Shown here: one piece after another, positions 10,496-22,192 of the stretch | Layout: each line of letters begins with the position of its first letter | Numbering within the stretch: position 1 is the first letter of the stretch | DNA from: Berberis thunbergii | Lineage: Eukaryota > Streptophyta > Magnoliopsida > Ranunculales > Berberidaceae | DNA length: 64,000 nucleotides | NCBI GenBank assembly: GCA_003290165.1 | Contig: QNQO01000547.1 | Location: forward strand, 434,001-498,000 | Direction of reading: 5' to 3' | Notes under the pieces: generated by a model | Told to the model about the DNA's origin: nothing | Databases searched by the model: none | What the model saw: only the letters and a program-made list of their open reading frames with translations | Program-made: the position numbers and the translations under genes

Positions 10496-12871
10496 TCAAG
10501 TGGATGGCCATTCTCTCCTGATGTCAAAGGTGTAGTTAATCTCCAAGTAGCACTTGTTGTCATCGTCCAAAAACTGATAAAAAAATATAGCAAAGAATTA
10601 AAAAGTGACAAACTCTACTGAAATACCAAAAGAAAGAAAGAAACTCCTGTTAATCAAGCTCTTAATTGCTTTGACAATGGCTGAACATAATCGATGACAA
10701 TGAGTATAAGAAGATGCAATTTGAAGTTTGTAAAGAAAAAGCTTGCCAGTAAGCATGATGAAAGTATGAAACCCAACCACCAAAAAGCGGAGGAACACGA
10801 TAAAACTTTAAAGTACAACGAATTTAATCACATGTCGAGGATTGCAGCCACGAGCAAGGATTGTGTTGATCTCATAAAGGTGTCTACACAACAACCAGGA
10901 CCACAATACTTGACACATTGGCTACATACTATGCACCCGGTCCCCTGCATACAAATCTGATATGTACATGACTTGTCTTCATTGAACATAATATATAAAA
11001 TGTTTACGCTACTAACAGAGACGTTAAACTACAGAAAAAAATTCTTAATTTTTGAATGTATAAGTACTTCACTAATTAAAAAGAAACTGAAATATTGGTG
11101 AAGACCTTGAAGAGTCCTCATTGCAATGTTGGACCACATGCAACTGATATCTACTAAAATCCATTCAGTTCCAATGGCACGAAGACTAAATTTAGTAGAA
11201 AGATGGGTGTAAAGGTGAGGCACACAAACATGGCAACTGGATGTCCACAATCTTTATAAACGTTAGCAATGCTAAGTATACAATCTCTAAATTTTGTATC
11301 ACATGATGCAGATTCAACACATTCTGGTGCAAGTACCATACTCAAACTCACCTTTGTTCTTGCTGAATATGATCCTCTGGCAAACATGCCGGAAGGGGTA
11401 GTTTCTTCTGGCATCTCGTGTGTGTAAGGTTCGTCCTGTGGGCTGAAAGTTCCAAGCATCTCCTTTGTGCTGTCAACTGAAATGCAACAAGATCCATGTA
11501 AGGGGAGCACCCAAAGTTTCAAATTTAATCCATAGAATGCTATAATACATTGGATGACAAGCAGATTCATCCTTAATTAAGAGGAGAGATTGCTCATGCA
11601 TGCTTTGCAAACAAAGAACTTAGTAAAATTGTGGTTAGAGACTTTGGTACACTTTAAAGAGGAAAACTTCTATCCGCACATCGTATTCAAAACTGAGGAA
11701 AAACAGGCCGAATTGCTGATAGAATCTATAATTTGACAAACTGGCTGTAATTTTAACATATCATGCTTATAAAAACAAACAAAACACTTGAATATAGTTT
11801 AATGTCTTCTGCAACTCACAAATTCATACATCAAACTTTCCAGTATTTCTTGAATATCTAAAACAAAACTATGATCATCACTTTCTGACAAATTGGTAAT
11901 GCTACTCACAAGGCTAATAATGCATGCTAGTGTTACGAAGATAAAGAGAGAGCTCACCTTTGATACCAGTTTTCCAAACTGTATTAGTGTATTTGAAACC
12001 GGAGACAATGTTGTTGCACACTTTAAATGAGAACTTGAGGTTATACTGACTTCCTTCTTTCAGTGTAAACCATGCACCCTTTGGAGTCCCAGTCTCAGGA
12101 ACAGGAAGAACAAGATCAGGTCTACCTGGAGCGATGATGGTAAGGCTCAGGATCTTAACATCTGGTTCCAAGCTTTCTACACAATAACACAAATAACCCA
12201 TGTCTTCCAATTAGACAACAATCATGAAACCAGAATTAAGGACTCAACAAGTGGAGAAAAACGACGTAATTCATTTCCACACACAGTTATCAGCAAGTAA
12301 ACTACAATGTGTCAAAGTACTAATTGCTTCGAAGTATATGAATTTCTAGTTATAATTGTTTCTATTTATTTCAATAATAAAATTATTTTGCTTGGTTTGA
12401 AAAAAAATTAATAAACCAAAGAAGGGAAATTGAAACCAAGTTATACCTCCAACAGAATTTAAATCAACACTTCCAAGAAGCTGTTCCTTCCACCTCCTCA
12501 GACTCTCATCATCCTGAACATAAAAATCACAGCTTTATAAATTCAAACACAAACAAAACCAAATAAAGATGAAAACTTTATGTTTGTTTTGGCAATTGAA
12601 CCATAACCTTATCCTTCTCAAGCTGTTCTTTGAGACTGTATTGAGGACCCAACTCTAATTTTCCATGAAAATCCTCTTCATCCTCTCCACACAAAGAAGC
12701 CTCACTCATTTGTCTCCCAAACTTCTCCTCCCCTGTTTCATCAACCCCATCACCATTTGTTGCCCCTGAGACTCTACTCTTCTCATTCTTCTCTACCTCA
12801 TCTTTGCTCTCATCAAACCCCATGTTTTTGCTTGAACTTGAAACAGACTCAACAGCCACAGACATCAACAC
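10496..12871 (-). CDS. GDI1: Rho GDP-dissociation inhibitor (RhoGDI)
   Basis: Five coding exons join in frame to 250 residues: 12608-12871, 12447-12513, 11958-12176, 11352-11476 and 10496-10573. All introns are GT-AG. The N-terminus (about 1-80) is acidic and low-complexity, typical of plant RhoGDIs. The rest is the immunoglobulin-like isoprenyl-binding domain, with blocks LEPDVKILSLTI, GSQYNLKFSFKV, YTNTVWKTGIKVD, GTFSPQDEPYTHEMPEETTP and SGMFARGSYSARTKF, ending in the family-typical YTFDIRREWPST. The protein extracts prenylated ROP/RAC GTPases from membranes and holds them in the GDP form in the cytosol; the Arabidopsis counterpart SCN1/RhoGDI1 restricts root-hair initiation sites. No inactivating changes are seen. 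The symbol follows Arabidopsis and could be a paralogue. Confidence 0.95.
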
Positions 12872-14929
12872 TTCAGCAAAGACAGAGAAACCTCAATATC
12901 CACTTCACAAAAGCCACCACCCCACAAAGAGAAATCTCAATGGGGAGGCTCTAAATTCTACAAACAAGCCAAATGTGAAGAAACCCAGGGAAGAAAACAA
13001 GGAAGAATCACAGAAGGGTAAGAAAACTCTCTGCCCAAGACACCCCAGAGACCAGACAGGATAACAACCCCAAGACCAAAAATAAAAAAAAAAAAGGAGA
13101 AAAAAGAAAGAAAAAGGAGTCCCTTTGGAAGAAAAAAAAAGGTGCTTGGGGTTGTTGAGGAGACAAAGAAGAAGATGAACAAGTGGGGAGATTGTCTTGT
13201 GGTGATCCGAATATACGAACTAGAAGGAAAGAGAGGTGGAGAGATCGTGCAGGTCACTATGTTGTTGATGAGTTGCACTTTCCCTCCATGAAGTCGTTTC
13301 AAGTCTCAAAACTTCTAGTTTGTAGAGATTGGTTGGTTGGCTTCTCTTTGACCCTTTCTTTTTGGGATTTCAAAACCTCCCTCCTCTTTTAACATTTTCA
13401 TAACTAGGGAGACCCTTATCCATTGAAATCTCATTACTACCTTGTATATTTATTCTGTTTTACCTGTCACCCCAAAGATGGTATATGCTGCATTGGAGCC
13501 TAGCTCAAGAGGTGGTGATGGTTGCGCAAAGACGCATGTGACATACTTAGACAGTAGTATGATTGAAGATTATATCTATACACCCCATTTCTTATATATG
13601 GGGTAAGGTGCATTTCCAACCCACCCCTCTTATCCTAATCGAGATTATGGTACAACAAAGCCAAAAGCTTGCAATATATATTTTCTAATCTAGATAATGT
13701 CATTAAATATGTGCAACAACACATCTGTATACAAATTCAATGGCATCCAACCACAAGGGGTTACCCCATTTAATGTTTTTTTTTTCCTCTACCCTCAAGG
13801 GTAGAAAGTTTGAAGTATTGTGCTTAGTGGTGGTCCAGCAAAGCTATTTGATTTAATAAGGTGTTGCATGTTATGAGCTGACTGATTGAATGATCTAAGA
13901 ATGATGGATGGTTTGTGAAATCTCATATTCATGGATTTATATTGTTGTTATATTTCAATGAACCCTTTATTTATTGAATGGGATGGCATCTTCTCTCAAA
14001 GTGTGACCTATTTTTAGATTCTTTCATAAACCTATTGGGTTAGGTCTTTGTCTTTCTATTATTTTGTGATTCATCAGTGGTAGGCCTGTGTTGGCATTGG
14101 AGGGAGAAAATGTTGGAATGCACAACTATCTCATCTCAGGTGCCCATGCAATGGAAAAAGAACCAGACTTAAAGACCTGACAATGAAACAAAATAACTAC
14201 TTTGGGATCATGTTACCTTCATTACAAGGAGTCAAATGACTTTAGTTTTTGTTGGTTTTTTTTTTGTTTATAGTGTGATGCGCATTGGAAACGAATGGGT
14301 GTTAGTAGGATACTAGGGTTTTCAATGGACTGAATTCTTGACAAGTTGGTATACGCACAATTCCAATCCAAATTTAACTTGTCGATCAAAATATAACTTG
14401 AAACTCAAAAGATTAACAGTCATTTTGAGTTCTCCAATCTCCAGTGTGAACTGTTCTGCAGAGTCCTGTATCAAAACATGAGAATTCAAGGCTCATAACA
14501 ATGATTCGTACACTTGTATGTTCATTATAGAACTACACTTGTATGTTCATTATAGAACTTCAGACAAAGTTTCAGTTGGTATAGCATGATCCATTCACTG
14601 ATAGCACAAAGAAAAGGGCAAAGAAAAAGACGAACAAAATGATGGAATTGATATTCTATCAAGGCATTTCATGTTCCAAGCACAACAGTTTAAAAAGGCT
14701 GTAGATTGCATGATGTATTCGTTAATTTCGTTTCAGGAGAACGCAGTTGAGAAAAATAAATGAATACAATAAAAATAAGGCTGAGGGAATATATTCCATC
14801 AAAAGGTTGGGCTATAACTTGCTAAAATTCAGGAAATAAAACAATTTCTCTACAACATTCTTACAAAAATATGGCTTCTATGAACATGCAAGCGTACTAA
14901 CAGATTCGACCAAATTGAACAAGAAAATA
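12872..14929. other. Intergenic: RhoGDI 5' UTR/promoter, then 3' flank of the next gene
   Basis: 12872-13320 is purine-rich with long A runs, fitting a 5' UTR and proximal promoter of RhoGDI. TATATAAG on the minus strand near 13594-13602 is a possible TATA box but would imply a long leader. 13600-14900 shows no gene. Reading frames seen here are short and lack family similarity. Confidence 0.45.
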
Positions 14930-17900
14930 TCAGTCACTTCCCCATTTCTTAATCACACTTTCTTTAGCAGAGAGGCGAGTGGGTAGTTCTGCTGGAACAT
15001 CAGCAGGAACAGCCAAAGGACGGCCTGGAGAAACCGTTCTCGAGACAAGCTCAGTTAAATAAGTCAGCACATTTCGTGTTCCTCGTAGAGCGAAGAGCAA
15101 AGGGTTGAAGATGATGGCCAACAACACTTCACCCTTAGCTATCACAAGATACTGTTGAGCAGAAGAAAGAGCTGTTATTCTGTGATTGACACGACAAAAT
15201 CTAATGTTATTCATGTCTCACCAAAGAAATTATGTTACTCACCATGAAAATTATCCCCAAGATGGCTAGGCTTGCTTGTTTTGCCTCTTCCCAGAAATGA
15301 TCACCATTGGACCCACTGAACCATCCAAACCAACCTCCCCCACCAGAACCACCCCCACCATCCATTTCTTCTCTTTTCTGAATCTCTTTGTTCCATCTCT
15401 CGAATTCAATTTTCTTTCCACCAAGCGCACCTTCTAATGCCTTTTTAGCTTGATCCTGCAGCCAGATATAACCTCAACTTATATCTCAAATGTATCGAGA
15501 GATCCACAAAAAAGAAAATAAATTGCATGTGACCATGTTATCTTGTTTAGATCAGAAAAGACTACTGAAAACACAAAATTGATGACCAAACATAGACTTC
15601 TGGTTTCTAACAGTTGATGTAAAATATTACATTCGGGTTTCTAACAGTTGTAAAATATTACATCTTTGGCTATGAGAATGAGCTTGCTTAATATGCTATT
15701 CTATATCTGACAAGTAAAACTTGAAGTGCAAATAGGTTTAAAAAGAGAAATAAAATTAAAAAAAACTGAATAACAGGATCACCATTGACAGGAGATACAC
15801 AGAAAACAAAGAATACATCTAAAACAACTGAGACTGGGTACTCAAACCGTCGTTATTGTCCAATCAAGTAAAAGAATACATGCTACCAACAAATTGACTT
15901 GAGTTAATTAAACCAACAACCTTAACTTGAGAAGCACAACCCAAACTAAGAGTACTCTGAAGTATTTGTCTCGAGACCATGACATAGGAAGTGGGCAGTA
16001 CTTGTCTGATTTTACTACAAGCTGATAGGGCAACCGATAAGTCATTTTCAAACTTACTAAACTCATTTCACTCTCACTAATGGAGACATTTTTTCAGTTA
16101 ATTAGTGGTAACAGCATCTGACTAACTAAAAACAAAAACAAAAACAAAAAAATGTAACAGTGAGGTTCAAAACTTTGTTCTTGATCAATATTCTATTCAT
16201 TTATTTATATTGAGTCAATTTCAAATTTTATTTCAAAAGAGTAAAACATAAATGGAAGAGAGAAATATAAAGAACAAATTACAAGTAGTTATCTAAATTT
16301 GTGTCGTAACAGTTTCCTCAGTCTATCTTCTTAGAGAGTTATAGTACTTAGTGTTCTGTTTTATCGTCTTTTAGTATAGTAAAACTTGGGGAATGAAGGA
16401 AAGTAGGATCGAAGCAAATGGAACATGAGAAGTTGTCATTACCTAAGAGGGACAAGTTGATGGTTTTTATTGATAGGTTGGTTGCCACAGGATATGACTA
16501 CAAGAAGATATTTGCACATGTTTCCAAGATGAATTTGGTGTGCTTGCATGTCTTTTCATCCTCATCAATTAAATGTGAAGATTGTCTTTTTGAGTGTTGA
16601 TTGTATGAAGAGTACATTAAGTCACCACGAAAACCGAAGCTTGCAGCAGTAAAAGCTAAGAGGGCAAGCTGAAGAAAGCTTATATGGGCTCAATATACAC
16701 ACTAAATTGGAGAATTCAGTGGTCCACGGAGAAAGATTAGTGGGACTCGGAGTTGGGTAGATCATGTACTGTTAATTAAATAAAAATTAAATACAGACAT
16801 GATCATTAATCCACCATTTGGGTATTATTATAATAAGAAACGTAAGAGAAAGTTAAACATGTCCGGCTAAAAGGGTGTTTGTTTAAACCTCTGAATGTCT
16901 GGTTATTCAAAAAAAAATGGCAGTTCGTTTGACTAGTATTTTTGGTTACAATCTCTAATTAGAGGTTGCCTTTGCATAGTGCATACCATCATAGGATAGC
17001 TATACAATTAAATCGGAAAGTAGTCGCAGTGTGGTCCAGGACCGAATTACGATTAAGCGAGATTAATCGGTCTACTTTAAATATTAATATTTAATTTAAT
17101 TTTTACTAATTTACAATTAAATTTAATTATGTAGGTAACTAGACTTGTTTAGGAACAACCAACACAACACAACACAACAGCACAAGTAACAGCAAGTGAT
17201 AGCAAGTTAGCACTTAACAACATCACTCTACCAGTAAATAGTAATATGTAAACTCTAAAACTAAAATTCAAACATTAAAAAATAAGCCGATATAAGTTAT
17301 ATCAGTAAAAATAATTTGCATTCAATCATTCATAAATAAACCGATATAAGTTATATCAGTAAAAATAAGTTATAGGGATAAATCGGTGAGTCGTCTAGGC
17401 CGATTAATGGGTGACTCACCGATTTTTCGGAGTCCGCTAAACCCCAACCGATTTCACCCAGTTCGGTTCGGTCAAACCCCGAATTATGATTAATTACCGA
17501 TTAATCGGCGATTTTTTGCCGCATTAATAACATAGGAGGATAACAAAAGTTTAAAGAAGACATTTACCTCTAGTTAGAGGTTCCTCTTAATAAGAGGTTA
17601 GACATCTAACTGTCCCCTTAAGTAATGAGAAATGTCCTTCTGGGAGATTGCAACACGTCGATAAAAGAGAATGTATATTTTTTCTCAGATAATGCAACCC
17701 TAGATTTGCAGCTTGAGGCAGGATAGGTGGGAACCAAATGTGCAGATTCTTTAGCAGATTATATCATGAAATGTCTACAACAGATAAAGACCATATAGAC
17801 ATTGGGATATTTAAGCAATTGGCCATCAATGTCCCATGCCAACTAGATCCTGTGTAGCCAGTTCATGCTTTCACCAGAAACCCAATACTTAAAGTCTCAC

Positions 17901-20900
17901 ATAATGCTAAAATATCTCACCAGTTCAAGCAGAGGAAACTTTTCTTTTACTTGGAACAGAAAGTTTCAGAGAAGAGGTCCATAGTAATGCAGATGGGTCT
18001 GGTTCTTTGTACGAGTGAAAAATGACTTTTCTTTGCCAATGGTAGCCTGGTTGGATGGTTAAGGCTGTGGTGGTTTAACCCCCACGTCTTGGGTTCTATA
18101 CCCACCAGCGGCACGCTTGCCTTTCAAAAAAAAAAAAAAAAAAAAAACACTTTAACAAAAGTGTTGAAATTTGTTAGTGAGATCTTGGGAACTTAACTCA
18201 AAGCTGTACAAACTATAGCACTAAAACTCAAAACTAGTATAAGAATTAAGTCAATTGTTAATATTAATTTAATTAATGAGCAAATTTAAACATAAGAAAG
18301 ATGACATAACAAAAAAAATTGCTATTTCTTAAACTAAACACATAATCAACAAACAAAATCTAAAATCGAATCTTAATAAGTCTTGCATTCCGCTCCTTTT
18401 GGTTTAACTGCTTCAATGTCTAATGTCTTAATATTTAGAAAAGAACATTGCTAGAAAAAAATGAAACACACTATGAAAGTAAATTGATGAGAAATTGAGA
18501 GAAGATTCAAAATGTCGAAATTAGACTTTTAAAGTCCATGAGAGAAGAAAGTTTACTAGCAGAAGAGAGTGGTTAGATTTTTAAAGTTCATAAGAGAAAA
18601 AAGTTTACTTAAAGTTTTAAAGCTTGTGTAGCCAGTTCATGCTTTCACCAGAAACCCAATACTTAAAGTCACACATAATATTAAAATATCTCACCAGTTC
18701 AAGCAGAGGAAACTTTTCTTTTACTTGGAACAGAAAGTTTCAGGGAAGAGGTCCATAGTAATGCAGATGGGTCTGGTTCTTTATACGAGTGAAAAATCAC
18801 TTTTCTTGGCATGCAAAAAGCAACTATTTTGTGAGGTCAAGTATACAGGCTCAGTTCCCAGCTATGGAGCATGCAATGTTCTTTAGTTGAAAGCCATGCT
18901 TCCTGGGATGGGAGAAAAAGTTCACGACATAATGAGCCCACATTCATCATTAAAGCTCTAGTTCAGCATGAAGGAACAAAGGATTTGGAAATAGACTCAC
19001 CATTTTGTCAAGGAGAATGAACCGATTTACACAAATTTCACTATTTATCTATCCACTTGATTTTCTTTTATTTACTTGTGATGGAACCCATGAATGTATA
19101 CTGATCTGCACTTTTTCTAACATGTACACGAAATAGGTTCCACCTAGACAATTTGGGTCAACTAACACTTCATTTGTAGTCAGAATTCCTTTCACGGCAG
19201 TGTATTACCAAACACACATCTACCAAAAACACTTCTCTCTCTACACTTGTTTTGACCACATCTAAAGTTCACATCAGAAACTCGCATATGTTTCAATATC
19301 TAGAATGCACTCAACACGTTCTCTTTGAAACACACCAATCCACACCATGATGTCTTCTCTAACTCATTGTCTAGTCTTTTCAAGATCTTGGATATATTGC
19401 GAAAAAAATCCCCTAATGGTTCCACTTGCTAAATTGATCATATACAAACTGAATGACACACACTGCATCCTTTCTCAATGCATAGGACTTCCATTTCATT
19501 ACAAATACACAATCACAGTATTACCGAAAACGCGACTTGTTTCCTCATTCTTCCAAATCTTTCTTCTTTCCGCCTTATATTCTATACATTTTTCTTCTTC
19601 TGACCACAACTAAAGGTTACAAAATAAACTCGCAATGTTTTCATATTTAGTACCCACTAAACATGTTCACACTCATATTCAACCCAATCTTCCAAAAATA
19701 ACACACAGAAAAGGGAATTTCATAGAGTAGAAAAGGGAATTTCATACAGTAGAAAAGGAAATTTATGCAACCAAAATCATGTCCGATATTCCCGTCAAGA
19801 CAACCAAAAGAAAACAAGAAATGTTTTATCAATTCTTTGACGAATTACTACATATTCACTTCCTCCAAGGAAAACGCTTATTCTGAATCGCAACAATTCA
19901 CTTTAACGTCTTGTAAATTTGCCACAAAAATTCCTGTAACGACCCGATCCACATGGTACAACATTGTTCATTTTGGGCTTAACTACCCTCACGACTTTAA
20001 AACACCAGGCAATGGACTTGATCCACATAGTACATATTGTCCGTTTTGGGCTTAAGGCACCCTCACGGCTTTAAAATGCAAGACGATGTGGGACTATAAC
20101 ATTCTTTAAAGACCCGATCCACATGGTACAATATTGTCCGTTGTGGACTTAACCATCCTCACAACTTTAAAATACATTTTACTAAGGGAATCCAACCTTG
20201 CACATATAGTCTATAGAATACATCTCCTTCCCTCACCCAGGCGGTACGTGACTATAACACCTAGGTACACTTGTCAGCTAAGAGCCCGCTCACACAAGGA
20301 GCTGATAGCACCAACACAAGGAGTGGTTAGTGCCCACACAAGATAACCTATCAGCCTAAGAGCTCACCCACACAAGACAATTACAATTCCTTTAACCCTT
20401 CACCTAAATTCTCAATATTCTTTCTATACAAAACTAAAAAGATTCTATTGCATCAAAAGATGACACTTTCACTGCATTTTAACAATGGTTATTATTATTT
20501 CCACTCAAAATTCAAGGATATCACAAACTTCCCATTTTAGAGTTCATGCAATGCTCCTCAAGAATTTCACTATCTACCTTTTCATAAAAAAAACCCATTG
20601 CATTATATAAAAAAAAGACAGTGTTTTTCATGTTACAGATTCAACAATTGATCTCAAAACATCTCTAGATAAGTAAGAAAACAAAAAAAAAAGGAAATGG
20701 GAAAATTGATTAAGCAATACCTGTTTGCGGTTTCCAGAGAAGAAGCAATAACACCTCCCTTTGCTCTTGACCTTCTGCTGCAAAGATTTCCAATCTGGGG
20801 TGGTTTTATTTTGCGGGAGAGATGAAGTTCGCGAGGGAGGTGGAGAAGAAAACGAATAGTAAACTCGGGTTGTCAAAGGTGGTCCGCGGAGGTTTAGAGC

Positions 20901-20909
20901 CTGCGCCAT
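14930..20909 (-). CDS. Predicted plastid membrane protein of unknown function
   Basis: Three exons of exact codon multiples (20721-20909, 15243-15455, 14930-15151; phase 0 at both junctions) encode 207 residues. Exon 1 (1-63) is Ser/Arg-rich, almost without acidic residues near its start, and looks like a chloroplast transit peptide. Exon 2 (64-134) has a charged helix (KIEFERWNKEIQKREE), a Gly/Trp-rich stretch (GGGGSGGGGWFGWF) and the start of a hydrophobic segment. That segment runs across the junction (ASLAILGIIFM / YLVIAKGEVLLAIIFNPLLF), giving one or two membrane helices, then a basic tail ending KKWGSD. It resembles a conserved uncharacterised plant family. The start at 20909 is preferred; an in-frame ATG at 20975 would add 22 residues ahead of the transit-like sequence. 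Intron 1 is 5.3 kb and repeat-filled. Confidence 0.82.
16868..17624. mobile_element. Nested MITE-like repeats inside the plastid-protein intron
   Basis: An outer unit starts AAAAGGGTGTTTGTTTAAACC (about 16868) and ends with matching inverted text (CTAACTGTCCCCTTAAG, near 17606-17622), a common plant MITE terminus. Inside it, about 17030-17530, is a second AT-rich unit with GATTAATCGG words at both ends and a direct repeat of CGATATAAGTTATATCAGTA (17288 and 17341). No coding capacity. Boundaries are approximate and the superfamily is uncertain. Confidence 0.4.
17851..18034. repeat. Direct repeat A, copy 1 (184 bp)
   Basis: Nearly identical to 18625-18808. Both copies begin TGTGTAGCCAGTTCATGC and end in GAGTGAAAAAT(G/C)ACTTTTCTT. 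The 590 bases between them hold a SINE and a 464-bp repeat. Confidence 0.8.
18036..18147 (+). mobile_element. tRNA-derived SINE with long poly-A tail
   Basis: GGTAGCCTGGTTGGATGGTTAAGG resembles a tRNA A box and GGGTTCTATACCCAC (18091-18105) a B box, followed by CAGCGGCACGC and a run of more than 20 A. The clean tail suggests a fairly recent insertion. It sits directly after direct repeat A copy 1. Confidence 0.62.
18146..18609. repeat. Dispersed repeat B, copy 1
   Basis: Starts AACACTTTAACAAAAGTGTT and matches 21504-21987 along nearly its whole length, apart from an 18-base segment missing here. AT-rich, with internal repeats of AGAGAAAAAAGTTTACT-like words, and no coding frame. Probably a non-autonomous transposon; no superfamily assigned. 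Confidence 0.7.
18625..18808. repeat. Direct repeat A, copy 2
   Basis: Second copy of the segment at 17851-18034, differing at only a handful of positions. Confidence 0.8.
19941..20174. repeat. Three tandem LTR-like units of about 65 bp
   Basis: Units at 19941-20003, 20015-20078 and 20111-20174 share the order GA(CCC/CTT)GATCCACAT, TACA-ATTGTCCG, TTTTGGGCTTAA, CCCTCAC and CTTTAAAA. Text of this kind occurs in short LTR (TRIM/SMART-like) repeats of many eudicots. Followed to about 20390 by imperfect repeats of CACACAAGG. Noncoding, inside the plastid-protein intron. Confidence 0.55.
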
Positions 20910-21063
20910 CTGCTGTGTAGATGTTTGGGTTCTTCGATGGTAAAGTGAAGACTTAAAGAGAGAGTCGATGAACACAGAGAGAATTCGCGAAGGCCAGAGA
21001 GAGAGAGACCGAGAGTGAGAAGGTGAGGGAAGGAGGGAGTCTTTCTCTGGGTGGGGTTAGTAA

Positions 21064-21070
21064 ATTTATA
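21064..21070 (-). promoter_or_regulatory. TATA box of the plastid-protein gene
   Basis: TATAAAT on the minus strand about 155 bases upstream of the chosen ATG (20909). A start of transcription near 21035 gives a leader of about 125 bases rich in GAGA/CTCT. Confidence 0.5.
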
Positions 21071-21503
21071 GACTAAAATGCCCTTCACGTGTTAATGTTT
21101 AAATTTACTAAAATACCCATACGATTTTTTATTTTTATTTTATTTATTATTATTATTATTATTATTTACGAACCGGTTTTCATGATTGTCCACACCCGTA
21201 GGGGTAGATGTACTGGTACGGTTAAAAGGCGCCTGACCTATGAAGTGGTAATGGATGTATGTTAGAGGACACCTACACAACTGCTTAGAAAAATTTAGAA
21301 GAATGGACTCGATGTCGAAGCTAAGATTTCAATCGAGCAGGGGCAATCATTAGTTAAGAAAATTTTTCACATCTTTATTAAATATATATATATATATAAC
21401 TACTCTCACACATTATATATATTCTAGGCCAATTATCTTCTCTTTATAACTACTCTCACACATCTTGCTCTTTGTCAATAAATTTAATGAGATAAAACTT
21501 AGA

Positions 21504-21987
21504 AACACTTTAATAAAAGTGTTGAAATTTGTTAGTGAGATCTTGGGAACTTAACTCAAAGTTGTACAAACTATAGCACCAAAACTCAAAACTAGTATAA
21601 GTTATAGGACGCAAATACAAATTAAGTCAATTGTTAATATTAATTTAATTAATGAGCAAATTTAAACATAAGAAAGATGACATAACAAAAAAAAAATTGC
21701 TATTTCTTAAACTAAACACATAATCAACAAACAAAATCTAAAATCGAATCTTAATAAGTCTTGCATTCCGCTCCTTTTGGTTTAACTGCTTCAATGTCTA
21801 ATGTCTTAATATTTAGAAAATAACATTGCTAGAAAAAAATGAAACACACTATGAAAGTAAATTGATGAGAAATTGAGAGAAGATTCAAAATGTCGAAATT
21901 AGACTTTTAAAGTCCATAAGAAAAGAAAGTTTACTATCAGAAGAGACTGGTTAGATTCTTAAAGTTCATAAGAGAAAAAAGTTTACT
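21504..21987. repeat. Dispersed repeat B, copy 2
   Basis: Second, longer copy of repeat B, lying upstream of the plastid-protein promoter. It keeps the 18 bases missing from copy 1. The fold-back MITE at 22005 begins only 17 bases beyond. Confidence 0.7.
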
Positions 21988-22004
21988 GATGGTAGATTTT
22001 TAAA

Positions 22005-22192
22005 GAGTGATTCTAGCCAGCGACGAAACCAGCGAGGAAAGGAGAGAGGGAGAGTGTGGGCCGCCCATCCCCTTGAGATGCGTGTTGATATTTTTCATGT
22101 GCACATCTCGAGAGAGATGGACGGTCCCCACCTTCCCTCTATCCAAACCTCGCTGATTTCCTCGCTGGCTTCCTCGACATTTAGAATTCCTC
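22005..22192. mobile_element. Intact fold-back MITE with 9-bp target duplication
   Basis: 188 bases bounded by the perfect direct repeat ATTTTTAAA (21996-22004 and 22193-22201). The ends are inverted (GAGTGATTCTAGCC / GAGGAATTCTAAATG) and the whole unit folds on itself: arms CCAGCGAGGAAA.. and CCGCCCATCCCCTTGAGATG pair with CATCTCGAGAGAGATGGACGG.. and TTTCCTCGCTGG. A 9-bp duplication is typical of Mutator-like (MULE) elements. Best-preserved member of a family with other copies in this window. Confidence 0.85.

Noticed and set aside
12958..13302. 114-codon minus-strand frame upstream of RhoGDI
   Set aside because: Lies in purine-rich 5' leader sequence; composition is Phe/Ser-rich from A runs and there is no family similarity.
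19941..20174. Cassandra-type element carrying a 5S rRNA promoter
   Set aside because: No 5S rRNA internal promoter or 5S-like sequence was found in or around the units.
20280..20390. Spaced CACACAAGG repeats as a CRISPR-like array
   Set aside because: Plant nuclear context, unequal spacing and imperfect units; fits decayed tandem repeat.
20909..20975. Upstream in-frame ATG of the plastid-protein gene (22 extra residues)
   Set aside because: The extra part is CTCT-rich leader-like sequence, and the transit-like peptide begins at MAQALN; the downstream start is preferred.
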